DNA from: CAZUPF01 sp964622035
GTDB lineage: Bacteria; Patescibacteriota; WWE3; JAUXAW01; JAYEID01
DNA length: 49,622 bases
Assembly: GCA_964622035.1 (NCBI GenBank)
Contig: CAZUPF010000001.1
Coordinates: forward strand, 1 to 49,622
Reading direction: 5' to 3'
Each line of letters opens with the position of its first letter. The first letter of the stretch is position 1. The position numbers and the translations under genes were made by a program. The notes beneath the pieces are model-generated. The model was not told the DNA's origin, did not search any database, and saw only the letters and a list, made by a program, of their open reading frames with translations. Shown piece by piece: positions 7,063-15,425 of this stretch.

Positions 7063-7560
7063 CTACCGCCCACGCTTGGCGGCGTACATCTTCTTATCCG
7101 CCTGAGCGATGAATTTTTCCAGAGAGGCTAGCTGGTCGTCCCACAAAGCAATACCGCAGCTCATCCCCACCCCACCCAACGCACCGACAATACGGTCTGC
7201 TAATAGCTGCGCACCAGCCTGCGATGTTTCGGGAAGCAGAATAACAAACTCGTCCCCACCCCAGCGGGCTGCGAGGTCGCTGTTACGACAGTTTTCTAAA
7301 ATCGCCCCCGCAATTTGCTGCAAAAGCTCGTCCCCCGCTTGATGCCCGCGGGTATCGTTAATCCTCTTAAAATTATCAATATCGAAAAACGCTAGGGCGA
7401 GGGGCCGCTTATGACGGCGAGCGCGGGCAATTTCCTTTTCGGCAACCTCCGTAAAAAACTGCCGGTTGTATAGACCAGTCAAAGAGTCCCGAAAAACCAC
7501 CCCGCTACCGTGTCGGAAAACACGGAGCAGCGCTTTTGTAAAATCGCGAAGTTCCCCCAT
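7063..7560 (-). CDS. GGDEF-domain diguanylate cyclase, 165 aa
   Basis: The enzyme would make cyclic di-GMP from two GTP. The active-site GGDEF motif is at 101-105 and is intact. An inhibitory I-site (RNSD, 92-95) lies at the usual five-residue distance. DSLTGLYNR (25-33) begins the domain. There is no sensor domain; only about 25 residues precede the catalytic domain. The ATG overlaps the stop of the DUF3795 gene by one base, so it is the third gene of a tmk operon. No c-di-GMP receptor or hydrolase is seen in this window. Confidence 0.92.
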   Translation of the reverse strand: MGELRDFTKALLRVFRHGSGVVFRDSLTGLYNRQFFTEVAEKEIARARRHKRPLALAFFDIDNFKRINDTRGHQAGDELLQQIAGAILENCRNSDLAARWGGDEFVILLPETSQAGAQLLADRIVGALGGVGMSCGIALWDDQLASLEKFIAQADKKMYAAKRGR

Positions 7561-7904
7561 TATTGATCCTCCCGCAACTTTTCCAAATTCTCTTTGGCCT
7601 CAGGCGCGTCCGCAAAGAATTTGGCCAACTTCTCGCAAATATACTCGTTACAGTGGGCGCAATTTTCCTTAGCCTTTTCGATGCAGCACTTGGCGATCTC
7701 GCAAAGACCACAGTAGGTGGCCTTGCGCCCCTCCGTTGGGGTGCAGCCGTCACAGGTAATGTCCTCCGGACCGATCTGCTCACCAAACCGCTCTGACCAC
7801 TCGGCCGCGGTTTTAGCTAGACCATCCTGATCGTCCGTCTGTGTTGCTTTATACGCTGGACACTCAGCACAGTCAATTCCACAATAACCAATTTGTTCAG
7901 CCAT
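7560..7904 (-). CDS. DUF3795-like cysteine-rich protein, 114 aa
   Basis: The start GYCGIDCAECPAYKA and the later ITCDGC, YCGLCEIAKCC and NCAHCNEYIC are typical of DUF3795 proteins, which probably bind metal through many cysteines. Function in that family is not established. It lies 2 bases after tmk and overlaps the GGDEF gene by one base, so the three are cotranscribed. Confidence 0.8.
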   Translation of the reverse strand: MAEQIGYCGIDCAECPAYKATQTDDQDGLAKTAAEWSERFGEQIGPEDITCDGCTPTEGRKATYCGLCEIAKCCIEKAKENCAHCNEYICEKLAKFFADAPEAKENLEKLREDQ

Positions 7905-7906
7905 TT

Positions 7907-8539
7907 CTAATCACCGCCTCTCAATTTACTTTCAACTACAGTAACTATTCTACCAAAAACATCCTCCACCGTCCCCGAGGCGTCAATGTCCGCCCACCGA
8001 CCGCGGAACTCAAGCATCTGGGGAGCAGCCCGGTATCCCTCGACCGCCCCCTCAAAAAACCGCAGACCCTCCTCCTCGAACTTATCGCCCAGCTGATCAA
8101 AAGTCCTCGCCACACTTTCGCGAATATCCATATCTAAGTAAAGTACCAAATCGGGCCAGACCAAACCGAGGGCCTCCCGGTTAATCCGCAAAACCACCTC
8201 TAGACCGAGACCCCGACCGTAACCCTGATACGCTAAGCTGGTAATAAAACTCCTGTCGGAAACGACTATCCCACCAGCAGCAATGACCGGTATAACCACC
8301 TTTCGCAATGTCTGGGCGCGGGAAGCGGCGTATAAATAAGCCTCACAGACCGCGTCCATCTTCTCCCGGTAGGTTGTGCCCTGTACCGCCCTCCGAATAC
8401 CTTCGGCAATCTCGCTCCCACCAGGCTCTCTCGTCCAAACTACCTGCCGCTCGGGATACTTTTTCTGAAGATATTCAACCAGCTTCTTTGACTGGGTGGT
8501 CTTGCCGGTTCCCACAATAGCCTCGAAAACAATATACAT
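7907..8539 (-). CDS. tmk: Thymidylate kinase, 210 aa
   Basis: It phosphorylates dTMP to dTDP for DNA synthesis. The P-loop GTGKTTQ (residues 11-17), the TREPGG segment (substrate loop) and DRSFITSLAYQG are visible. The length is usual. The sequence begins YIVFEAIVGTGKTT, a variant of the more common FEGIDGSGKTT. The mRNA is probably leaderless: an extended -10 (TGC TAGACT, 8546-8554) ends 6 bases before the ATG and there is no Shine-Dalgarno site. Confidence 0.93.
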   Translation of the reverse strand: MYIVFEAIVGTGKTTQSKKLVEYLQKKYPERQVVWTREPGGSEIAEGIRRAVQGTTYREKMDAVCEAYLYAASRAQTLRKVVIPVIAAGGIVVSDRSFITSLAYQGYGRGLGLEVVLRINREALGLVWPDLVLYLDMDIRESVARTFDQLGDKFEEEGLRFFEGAVEGYRAAPQMLEFRGRWADIDASGTVEDVFGRIVTVVESKLRGGD

Positions 8540-8545
8540 GGGACG

Positions 8546-8554
8546 AGTCTAGCA
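8546..8554 (-). promoter_or_regulatory. Extended -10 promoter of tmk (leaderless)
   Basis: TGC TAGACT on the minus strand ends 6 bases before the tmk ATG. Confidence 0.5.
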
Positions 8555-8573
8555 CAAGGACCTAGGTGCGGTG

Positions 8574-9359
8574 TTACAAGGGAAAAGTCATACTCTGCTG
8601 AGGTGCGGAGCCAGCTTTCGCGATGGCCTCACGGTAAGCACAGTATTCGCAAGTCTCCCCCGCCGGGGGAATCTGATCGGAGTCGAGGCATTCCTTAATT
8701 TTGAAAATTTCTGGCTCGACCCACGAACTATCGCCCTTGTGGGGAATGATACTCATCACAAACTCCAACCGGCCGTCAAACTGGGGGCGGTTCTTGCTGG
8801 CATTGGCAAAAACAAAGTAGCCGGTATCGCTCACCGTAAAACCCAGCTGGCGAAAGATCCATTGGTAGATCTCCATTTGACGCTTGTACCCCTGCTTATA
8901 CTCGTCATCTAAAGAAATTTCTCTGCTCGTGCTCGTGGATTTGTAGTCCACAATAATAAATTCTTCTTGGGGGGTGGTCCAGATATCATCCACAATACCG
9001 CAAATTTCTAAGTTGGTGGGTTTATGTAGTACGGAGGCGCCTTTGTAGTTGTAAAAATCGTCCCGCCATTCGGGCAGGTCGGGGTGTTGAAGAGGAACCG
9101 CGTCAATACCGTACTTTTCCATCAACTTATGCTTTTCGCCATTGGCCCGCAGCAAATCAAACTCGTTCTTAAGTAGTTGGTCTACCGCACTATTTAGCGA
9201 CCAGCCGGGCATACTCGGCCGACCGAAGCCCTGCCGCCGATCCAGATAGAAACACCGCGGGCACGCCAAAAACCGATCAATCTTGCTGCGACTGATCCGA
9301 AACGGCTCTTTGGCATTCGGCTGATACAAATTTCTTTGCCGTCGGCGGTACCTATTCAT
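8574..9359 (-). CDS. PD-(D/E)XK (RecB/Cas4-like) nuclease, 261 aa
   Basis: The core has the nuclease pattern GIVDDIW then EFIIVDYKST, where the D and the D-x-K are the metal-binding and catalytic residues. The N-terminus holds CPRCFYLDRRQGFGRPS and the C-terminus CEYCAYREA. These cysteines resemble the iron-sulfur or zinc cluster ends of Cas4/AddB-like nucleases, although fewer are present. No cas gene or CRISPR array is near, so a role in DNA repair is more likely. The start is unsure: ATG at 9359 or GTG at 9377; neither has a Shine-Dalgarno site. It follows the DUF5667-like gene closely. Confidence 0.82.
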   Translation of the reverse strand: MNRYRRRQRNLYQPNAKEPFRISRSKIDRFLACPRCFYLDRRQGFGRPSMPGWSLNSAVDQLLKNEFDLLRANGEKHKLMEKYGIDAVPLQHPDLPEWRDDFYNYKGASVLHKPTNLEICGIVDDIWTTPQEEFIIVDYKSTSTSREISLDDEYKQGYKRQMEIYQWIFRQLGFTVSDTGYFVFANASKNRPQFDGRLEFVMSIIPHKGDSSWVEPEIFKIKECLDSDQIPPAGETCEYCAYREAIAKAGSAPQQSMTFPL

Positions 9360-9397
9360 AACTAAATTTTTTGGCACTTGAAAATGGGCCTGAGGAA

Positions 9398-10249
9398 CTA
9401 CTCGGCAATCTCAACTTCAACGCTGTCAGTTCTACCACCGCCCCCACCACCCCTCCCCATATCTTGAATAACCATCTTGGGACCGCCGTCGTAGGTCACT
9501 GTGGCCTCCCCGGCTCCTTCCGTTCCCGGAGCCCACTCGATCCCAACTTTGTTACCGGCCTCACCCCCCGCAGTGGTTCCCGGAGCGAAGGTGACTTCCA
9601 CCATCCGGCCATTCTCATCCCGACCATCAGTTCCTGGGGCATACTCCCATTGGCTCATCTTGTCAGGCAGCGAAGGCAGACTACCATCAGCGTCAGCATT
9701 GGGATCTAGCCAAATATAACGAGTCTCATTCACCACCTTGACCGCTTCGTCAACACTTATAACAACCTCTACTACCCGCTCTGTCTCCTCAGCAATATCC
9801 ATTTGCGTCTCGACAATATGCTGCTGTACTCCCTCAGAACCCTCGACGGTAAGCTGCATTTGGGTCATTACCCGCTGCTGCTCTCGCGTCCTTTCCCGAA
9901 TTCGCTCAACCACTACCGAGTCGTTGGCTCCCTCCGCGTGCTCCAAAGCCCGCGTTTTCTGCACTTGGTAACGGTCCAAAGAAAGCTCCAACGCATCGTC
10001 ATCGTCAGAGAAAGCAGCATAGTCCATTTCTTTGATCCGTTGCTCGGTGAACTCGTCGAGAAGCTCGGCTTTAGCCGCTTGATCGAAGGTTAGAAATTGT
10101 TGGACGGCTTCTTTGACTTTTACCAAAAGGTAGAGGGGAGAGGTGGGAAGTAGCTGCTCTTCAACATCCTCCGCCGCCAAAGCGGGAGTGGCAAAACTGA
10201 GGCTAAACAGGGCAAAAGCCAAGAGTGTGGGGGCTAGAAACTTCTTCAC
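9398..10249 (-). CDS. Secreted DUF5667-like protein, 283 aa
   Basis: A signal peptide (residues 1-25, ending ATPALA) leads a helical domain with LLPTSPLYLLVKVKEAVQQF and LTFDQAAKAELLDEFTEQRI. This matches the DUF5667 pattern common in candidate-phylum genomes. The helical region runs to about residue 180. A glycine- and proline-rich tail follows with two copies of APGT-type repeats (EYAPGTDGRDENG, TFAPGTTAGGEAG, EWAPGTEGAGEA) and a glycine run. The GTG at 10249 is chosen because a consensus promoter ends 7 bases before it and the signal peptide starts there. It lies just after rlmN. Confidence 0.78.
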   Translation of the reverse strand: MKKFLAPTLLAFALFSLSFATPALAAEDVEEQLLPTSPLYLLVKVKEAVQQFLTFDQAAKAELLDEFTEQRIKEMDYAAFSDDDDALELSLDRYQVQKTRALEHAEGANDSVVVERIRERTREQQRVMTQMQLTVEGSEGVQQHIVETQMDIAEETERVVEVVISVDEAVKVVNETRYIWLDPNADADGSLPSLPDKMSQWEYAPGTDGRDENGRMVEVTFAPGTTAGGEAGNKVGIEWAPGTEGAGEATVTYDGGPKMVIQDMGRGGGGGGRTDSVEVEIAE

Positions 10250-10256
10250 TGAGTTA

Positions 10257-10284
10257 AAACTAGCACAACTTACAAACCTGTCAA
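10257..10284 (-). promoter_or_regulatory. Promoter of the DUF5667-like gene (leaderless)
   Basis: Minus strand: a perfect -35 TTGACA (10279-10284), a 16-base spacer and TGC TAGTTT as extended -10 (10257-10262). The -10 ends 7 bases before the GTG start. The promoter overlaps the 3' end of rlmN. Confidence 0.7.
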
Positions 10285-11264
10285 GTCCCAACACCCAGTT
10301 GGCCGCAGGCGGCCTTAATATTACGGCCAAAACGATAGCGCTGGGTAACAGTGAGGCCCCGCCCTTCCAAAGTCTTTTTAAACCGGCGAACCTTCTCGGG
10401 CGGAGAGGGTTTAAACTGGGCCGCCGTCACGTTATAGCTAATAAGGTTAACGAAGCAAAGCCTTCCCGAAAGCAGGGTCGCCAGCTCCTGCGCGCAGCTG
10501 GCCGAATCGTTGATACCCGCAAGCAGCAAGTACTCCACCATCACCCGCCGATTAGTTTTTTTAATATAATCATCAACCGCCCTCAGGACCGCAGCGAGTG
10601 GATATTTACCATTGACCGGTAATAGCTCACTACGCAATTTGTCATTGGGAGCATGGAGGGAAACGGCTAAATTGACTTGGAGATTTTCTTCCGCCAAACG
10701 CCGAATCCCAGGAACAATCCCCACCGTGGAGATGGAAATCCGCCGCGCTCCCATATTGAATCCGTCAGGATCATTTAAAATCCGGATCGCGGCCAGCACA
10801 TTGTCGTAATTTAGTAACGGCTCCCCCATTCCCATAAAGACAATATTAGTAACCTTTTCTCGGCGGGCGAAAAGTAGAACCTGGGCCACGATTTCAGACA
10901 CACTCAAATTGCGTCGGAAACCCATCTGGCCGGTAAGGCAGAACCGGCACCCCAGCGCGCACCCCACCTGCTGCGAAACACAAACCGTGCGGCGGTCATC
11001 ATGGCGCATTAATACGGCTTCGATCTGCTCACCATCGTCTAAGGTAATTAAACACTTGGTCGTTTGGCCATCTGCTGAGGTGGAGAGCTGATGGGAAATA
11101 GCTAGAGGACACGCCTTAGTCAGTTCGGCCCGCAGGGCTGCGGGCAGAGCGATTGCCTGCTGCCAATCAGTAACTAAATCCTGAAACAGCGCCTGCTTGG
11201 CTTGGCACAGGCGGTAGGTCGGCTCACTTGCCAAGATTTTCTCCAACTCTTCAATGTCTACCAC
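10281..11264 (-). CDS. rlmN: 23S rRNA (adenine-2503-C2) methyltransferase RlmN, 327 aa
   Basis: This radical-SAM enzyme methylates A2503 of 23S rRNA, and also tRNA in some bacteria. The cluster motif CX3CX2C is C102, C106 and C109 (CALGCRFC). The GEPL motif (MGMGEPLLNYDN) binds SAM, and a C-terminal cysteine (C320, in AACGQL) is the methyl acceptor. The length is a little short but complete. The start is GTG at 11264. An extended -10 (TGG TAAGAT) ends 6 bases before it, so the mRNA is probably leaderless. Confidence 0.95.
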   Translation of the reverse strand: MVDIEELEKILASEPTYRLCQAKQALFQDLVTDWQQAIALPAALRAELTKACPLAISHQLSTSADGQTTKCLITLDDGEQIEAVLMRHDDRRTVCVSQQVGCALGCRFCLTGQMGFRRNLSVSEIVAQVLLFARREKVTNIVFMGMGEPLLNYDNVLAAIRILNDPDGFNMGARRISISTVGIVPGIRRLAEENLQVNLAVSLHAPNDKLRSELLPVNGKYPLAAVLRAVDDYIKKTNRRVMVEYLLLAGINDSASCAQELATLLSGRLCFVNLISYNVTAAQFKPSPPEKVRRFKKTLEGRGLTVTQRYRFGRNIKAACGQLGVGT

Positions 11265-11270
11265 TCCCCC

Positions 11271-11279
11271 ATCTTACCA
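11271..11279 (-). promoter_or_regulatory. Extended -10 promoter of rlmN (leaderless)
   Basis: TGG TAAGAT (TAAGAT at 11271-11276) on the minus strand ends 6 bases before the GTG start of rlmN. The -35 is weak. Confidence 0.5.
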
Positions 11280-11360
11280 AAAACGGGCCTAGGCCACCTG
11301 GGGTTTGGCCTCCCACTTGCCCCTCTCGCCGTTTTGGTGCTAGGGTTACATTGTGCGCCT

Positions 11361-12176
11361 ATGAAAAGAAAATTCTTAGTGGTCACAATTGCCCTGGGCC
11401 TGCTGGCACTGTTAGCTATAGTTGCCCAACGCCCCCAATCTCCGGAGGAGGGCTCCCGCGATCTTGAAAACATTCCCCAAAACCCCCCTAGCCAAGTTTG
11501 CGCCAAAATTTCCCAACCGGGGGATGTATATCATTGCCTGGCAGTTGTAAACCAGGATCCAACTTTTTGCGAAAAAATGGGGCGGGGCGAGGACAAGAGT
11601 GTCTGCTTAGCCTTGGCCAATAAGGATCTGTCACTCTGCCAAAAGATCAAAGACAACGAGACTAAACAAATGTGCCACCAAGAACTAAGTTTCAAAGCCA
11701 GCCAGATCGATTACTGTGACGGGGCGAGCGATCCCGACAAGTGTTATTTTTCTTTCATCCATCGACTTTATTGGCGAGGGCGTTCGGGTGAGATAACAGC
11801 AGAGTATTGCCAAAAGCTTAGCGAGTCTGCCGGCGGAGAGTTGGCTTTCCGAGACACCTGCTGGGCGCTTAAGAATCACAATCCGACCCTTTGCCAAGGC
11901 AATGAGCACTGTTTGTCCTTTTTTGAACAGCCACTATCTTTTTGTATAAATAACAAACTCAAGAGTAGCGAGGACGACTGTCTGCGCGATCGGGCATTAA
12001 CTTCCCGGGACCCCGCCCTTTGCGAACGGATTGGTGACGAAGAAATTCGGGACCGGTGCTACGGCAGCTACTCGACACACATCTCGCCCGACCTGGCTCT
12101 TTGTGAAAAAATCATCGGTAAGATGACGAAGAATGCGTGCTATACGGAGTACGCCATCAATCTTTCTGAAGACTAG
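11361..12176 (+). CDS. Membrane-anchored cysteine-repeat protein, 271 aa
   Basis: An N-terminal membrane anchor (FLVVTIALGLLALLAIVAQ) leads an outside domain built from a repeat of about 23 to 28 residues, D-x-x-x-C-x-K/R-I/M-x(8-9)-C. Clear copies are DPTFCEKM, DLSLCQKI, DPALCERI and DLALCEKI, each followed by a second cysteine. The paired cysteines suggest disulfide-linked helical hairpins. I chose the ATG at 11361, where the anchor begins; no ribosome binding site is present. Such repeats occur in other candidate-phylum proteins of unknown role. Confidence 0.75.
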   Translation: MKRKFLVVTIALGLLALLAIVAQRPQSPEEGSRDLENIPQNPPSQVCAKISQPGDVYHCLAVVNQDPTFCEKMGRGEDKSVCLALANKDLSLCQKIKDNETKQMCHQELSFKASQIDYCDGASDPDKCYFSFIHRLYWRGRSGEITAEYCQKLSESAGGELAFRDTCWALKNHNPTLCQGNEHCLSFFEQPLSFCINNKLKSSEDDCLRDRALTSRDPALCERIGDEEIRDRCYGSYSTHISPDLALCEKIIGKMTKNACYTEYAINLSED

Positions 12177-12213
12177 GGCGGGGCTTGGGAAGGGACATTG
12201 CAAATTTTCGCAT

Positions 12214-12238
12214 AACGCCACTGCGGCCGCATAGCGTT
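12214..12238. terminator. Possible bidirectional hairpin between convergent genes
   Basis: AACGC and GCGTT enclose the palindrome TGCGGCCGCA (12222-12231). It lies between the stops of the cysteine-repeat gene and typA. No T-run follows. Confidence 0.3.
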
Positions 12239-12279
12239 TATAGACTATCCCCACGATTACCAGTTCTTCTCGGCGGCGC

Positions 12280-14103
12280 TCACTTAGCTACTTTTCGCGC
12301 AGTGCGAACCCGGGCGGTATGGTCAAGAAGCCTCTTCCTCATTCTCAGAGACTGGGGTGTAATTTCCAACAGCTCATCTTTAGCCAAAAAACCAAAGCAC
12401 TGCTCCATACTTAGCTCGAGAGTAGCGTGCGGCAGGACAATTGTTTCTTCGGCCGCGGAGCGGACATTAGTTAGGCGTTTTTCCTTGCAAACATTAATCT
12501 CGATATCGTTTTCACGAGCATTGGCCCCAATAATCATCCCGCTGTAAACTTCGGCTTTTGGTCCAACGAAAGTCACCCCCCGGCCTTGAGCCACCCGTAG
12601 TCCGTAAGTAGTAGCCTTACCGGTAGTGGCGGCTAGTAAAACACCTTTGCGGTTTTCGGGAGGCATTGCGCCTATTTTTTCGTAGCACAGAAAGATGGAA
12701 CTCAAAACCGCCGTGCCTTTAGACAGGGTGAGCAAAGTATTGCGAGAACCCAAAAGTCCCCGAGTCGAGATCTTAAAAACCAAACGCGAAGAATTGTCGG
12801 TCAGCTGTTCCTGTGAAATGAGGGTTCCCCTCCGCCGCCCAATCTCCCCTTGAATCGCCCCCAAGTAATCATTTTCGACATCGCAGGTAAGCTCTTCCAC
12901 CGGCTCCAGCTCTTCTTCGTCCACCGTTTTGGTGATCACTTGGGGCCGACCGACCTCGATCTCAAACCCTTCGCGACGCAGGTTCTCCAAAAAAACAGTG
13001 AGGTGCAGCTCCCCGCGTCCGGAGAGAATCATTTGCCCCGCGGAGGTGATTTCCAGCCGCATCGCGATGTTGGTCTGTAACTCTTTTTCAATCCGCTTTA
13101 AAATTTGTCGGCTGGTGAGAAACTTTCCTTCCCGACCCTTAAAAGGAGAAGTGTTTGGCCCAATAGAAATACTGAGCGTCGGTTCAGTAAGTTCTATTAC
13201 CGGTAGGGCCTCGGGCTTATCGATAGCCGTAACCGTATCGCTGATATCGGCACCGGTAATCCCGGTAAGAGCGACAATTTCCCCCGCCAGTGCTTGAGGG
13301 GTCTCCACACGGTGTAATCCCTTATTTACATAAACCTTATCCACTTGGACCGCCTCCTTACTACCGTTGGGTTTCAGCAACAGCACCTGTTGTTTGGGGG
13401 TAACTCGGCCCCTGGTTATTCGTCCAATAGCGTATTTCCCCTGGAAATCATCCCAATCTAGGGCCGAGACTAAAAATTGTAGCGGGCCTTCTGCATCTTG
13501 GGCCGGCGCCGGAATATTCTCGAGAATAGCCGCAAAAATTGGTGCCAAGTCGGACGGCGCGGTAACATCTATCGGTTGCTGATTCCAGGCCTTTCCCTCC
13601 CGACCAATAGCATAGAGAACCGGAAACTCAAGCTGCTCGTCACTACTCGCTAGCTCCAAAAACAGATCGCCGATTTTGCTCAAAGTTTTCTCAACGCGAG
13701 CAGTTTTCCTGTCTATTTTATTGATGACGACAATAACTTTTAGGTTTGCTTCAAGGGCTTTTTTCAGTACAAACTTTGTTTGCGGCATTGGGCCCTCTTG
13801 AGCATCAACTAGGAGGAGAGCCCCATCGGCCATATTTAGGGTTCGTTCGACCTCACCACCAAAATCAGCGTGTCCGGGAGTATCAATGATGTTTATCTTC
13901 GTCCCCTGATACTCGATAGCAGTGTTTTTCGCCAAAATGGTAATCCCCCGCTCTTTTTCCTGATCATTAGAATCCAAAATCCGCTCCTGATTAATCTCCG
14001 CTTCGTTGGTGCGAAAGGTTTTCGATTGTTTGAGTAGGCCATCCACCAAGGTCGTCTTGCCATGATCGACATGGGCAATAATGGCCACATTTCTTAAGTT
14101 CAT
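12280..14103 (-). CDS. typA: Ribosome-associated GTPase TypA/BipA, 607 aa
   Basis: This translational GTPase acts on the ribosome, chiefly in stress and subunit assembly. G motifs are in order: AHVDHGKTT (G1), RGITI (G2), DTPGHADFGGE (G3) and NKIDR (G4). Elongation-factor-like domains follow, and the TypA-specific C-terminal domain includes PPENRKGVLLAATTGKATTYG. The length is normal. The ATG lies 13 bases after a -10 TATAAT, so the leader is only about 6 bases long and lacks a Shine-Dalgarno site. Confidence 0.95.
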   Translation of the reverse strand: MNLRNVAIIAHVDHGKTTLVDGLLKQSKTFRTNEAEINQERILDSNDQEKERGITILAKNTAIEYQGTKINIIDTPGHADFGGEVERTLNMADGALLLVDAQEGPMPQTKFVLKKALEANLKVIVVINKIDRKTARVEKTLSKIGDLFLELASSDEQLEFPVLYAIGREGKAWNQQPIDVTAPSDLAPIFAAILENIPAPAQDAEGPLQFLVSALDWDDFQGKYAIGRITRGRVTPKQQVLLLKPNGSKEAVQVDKVYVNKGLHRVETPQALAGEIVALTGITGADISDTVTAIDKPEALPVIELTEPTLSISIGPNTSPFKGREGKFLTSRQILKRIEKELQTNIAMRLEITSAGQMILSGRGELHLTVFLENLRREGFEIEVGRPQVITKTVDEEELEPVEELTCDVENDYLGAIQGEIGRRRGTLISQEQLTDNSSRLVFKISTRGLLGSRNTLLTLSKGTAVLSSIFLCYEKIGAMPPENRKGVLLAATTGKATTYGLRVAQGRGVTFVGPKAEVYSGMIIGANARENDIEINVCKEKRLTNVRSAAEETIVLPHATLELSMEQCFGFLAKDELLEITPQSLRMRKRLLDHTARVRTARKVAK

Positions 14104-14116
14104 AGTTAAGGAGATG

Positions 14117-14144
14117 ATTATACCGGGTTTTTAGCGGGTTGCAA
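14117..14144 (-). promoter_or_regulatory. Sigma-70-type promoter of typA
   Basis: Minus strand: -35 TTGCAA (14139-14144), 16-base spacer, perfect -10 TATAAT (14117-14122). The -35 box lies inside a short GCGGG/CCCGC hairpin. Confidence 0.75.
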
Positions 14145-14158
14145 GCCCGCGGGGGATT

Positions 14159-14722
14159 TTATCGAGAGCTAAGGAGCAACATAGCCGCTTCAAATTTCGG
14201 ACGGATAATCTCTTTTGATTCTTCAAAATGGAGCTGGTCCCACTTGTTTTCTAGTTTCTTCCGAACCGAATCCTTGGCCTCTCCCTGATCTTTATTTTCG
14301 TACACAAAGGCCGCCTTGAATATCCCCGCAATACCATCAAAAGCGCTCAAAGCATCGGCCTCGGCAATTATTTTCTCCTCGATAGTCTCCCGATTATTCT
14401 GCTGAGAACCGCGGTGATTTAAAATACACTTTTTCACCAGCTCAATTTTTTCGGCGGGATACTGGAGCTCTTTTAATTTCTCTCCCGCAATTTTCGCCCC
14501 GGTAATGTGGTGGTCATCCCGACCGTGAGTTATTGAACCGATATCGTGCAACCAAGCAGCAAGCAGAATAACCTCCTTGTCCCCTCCCAGCTCATCAGCT
14601 AATTTTCCAGCGTAACTTGCCACGGGAGCAAAGTGGAATGGGAAAGGCTCGTAGCCGTACTTGCTACTCGGTTTTTTACATTCGCTCTCGACGAAATTTT
14701 TAACTTCCTGAATTATGTCCAT
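14159..14722 (-). CDS. HD-domain phosphohydrolase, 187 aa
   Basis: The metal-binding HD motif is in AAWLHDIGSITHGRDDHHITG. A first histidine comes earlier in FPFHFAPV, and a later aspartate in AEADALSAFDG, as in single-domain HD hydrolases of the YedJ type. Substrate is unknown. The ATG at 14722 has no Shine-Dalgarno site; TGT TAAAGT at 14734-14742 could be an extended -10 placed 11 bases upstream. It lies behind typA in opposite direction to the orphan gene at 14883. Confidence 0.85.
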   Translation of the reverse strand: MDIIQEVKNFVESECKKPSSKYGYEPFPFHFAPVASYAGKLADELGGDKEVILLAAWLHDIGSITHGRDDHHITGAKIAGEKLKELQYPAEKIELVKKCILNHRGSQQNNRETIEEKIIAEADALSAFDGIAGIFKAAFVYENKDQGEAKDSVRKKLENKWDQLHFEESKEIIRPKFEAAMLLLSSR

Positions 14723-14800
14723 CTATGAAGACTACTTTAACACGAAGCGGGGGCTGCTGTAGTGAGTACCCTGCTCCCCAGAATATTTTCTTTCTATAAG

Positions 14801-14829
14801 TTGCTTTGCGGTAGTTTTATTGCTACTAT
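14801..14829 (+). promoter_or_regulatory. Sigma-70-type promoter of the gene at 14883
   Basis: A -35 TTGCTT (14801-14806), a 17-base spacer and TGC TACTAT (extended -10, 14824-14829). Confidence 0.7.
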
Positions 14830-14882
14830 TACTGACAGAATTTACCCAAGAGAAGTAAGAGAGCCAATAAGGAGAGTGAGCT

Positions 14883-15332
14883 ATGGAACCATGTACTTCT
14901 GAAATGCGGGCAGACTCTTGTAAGAAGGGGGCAAGAGTGTTAATCACTCTGTCCCCAGAGCTCCTTGCCGAATCGGTGGGAGAGGGGGAGACGGTGGTTG
15001 CGGTTGGAGGGAAGCTGGGAGTCAGAATTCCCGAGCGGTTACTCATCTTCGAGGCCTTCGGACGAGGCGCCGAGGCCGCTCGTCGCGAACGGAAGCTCTC
15101 GCTAGAAGTGGTTGCCGAGGTGGCTAAGGTTCGTCTCAGCGAACTGCAAGCACTGTTGGACCCCGAGCTGCTTTACAACATCGGGCGGGCGGTAGCCAAC
15201 CGAATTGCTGAGGCCCTCGGCTATTCGGTGCCTGAGCTGATCGCGCGGGGAGGCTACGAGGCCTTCCAATGCCCAATCTGCGATTTCTACGTGCGCAAGG
15301 GGACCGCCTGTGCTTTCTGTGCAGAAACGTAG
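14883..15332 (+). CDS. Orphan protein with C-terminal zinc ribbon, 149 aa
   Basis: AAGGAGAG lies 9 bases before the ATG. The C-terminal CPIC and CAFC pairs (QCPICDFYVRKGTACAFC) form a likely four-cysteine zinc ribbon. The middle part is helical (RRERKLSLEVVAEVAKVRLS) and could contain a helix-turn-helix-like segment, but this is only an impression. The gene is a single-gene unit with a good promoter and a strong terminator. I do not recognise the family. Confidence 0.75.
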   Translation: MEPCTSEMRADSCKKGARVLITLSPELLAESVGEGETVVAVGGKLGVRIPERLLIFEAFGRGAEAARRERKLSLEVVAEVAKVRLSELQALLDPELLYNIGRAVANRIAEALGYSVPELIARGGYEAFQCPICDFYVRKGTACAFCAET

Positions 15333-15347
15333 CGCGGTGCGCCTTCG

Positions 15348-15382
15348 GCGGGCAGAAACTTCAGTTTCTTGCCCGCTTTTTT
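15348..15382 (+). terminator. Strong intrinsic terminator after the zinc-ribbon gene
   Basis: GCGGGC-a-GAAAC pairs with GTTTC-tt-GCCCGC around a 4-base loop and is followed by six T residues. Confidence 0.9.
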
Positions 15383-15425
15383 ATTTGATTCCGAAACCCA
15401 CCGGAGGGTGTGCTAATCTTGGCCA

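Noticed and set aside
8574..9359. Cas4-like nuclease as sign of a CRISPR system
   Set aside because: No repeat array and no other cas gene are found; the family also acts in DNA repair.
14732..15046. Open frame of 104 codons on the minus strand
   Set aside because: It lies opposite the promoter and start of the zinc-ribbon gene, which has a clear promoter and ribosome binding site.
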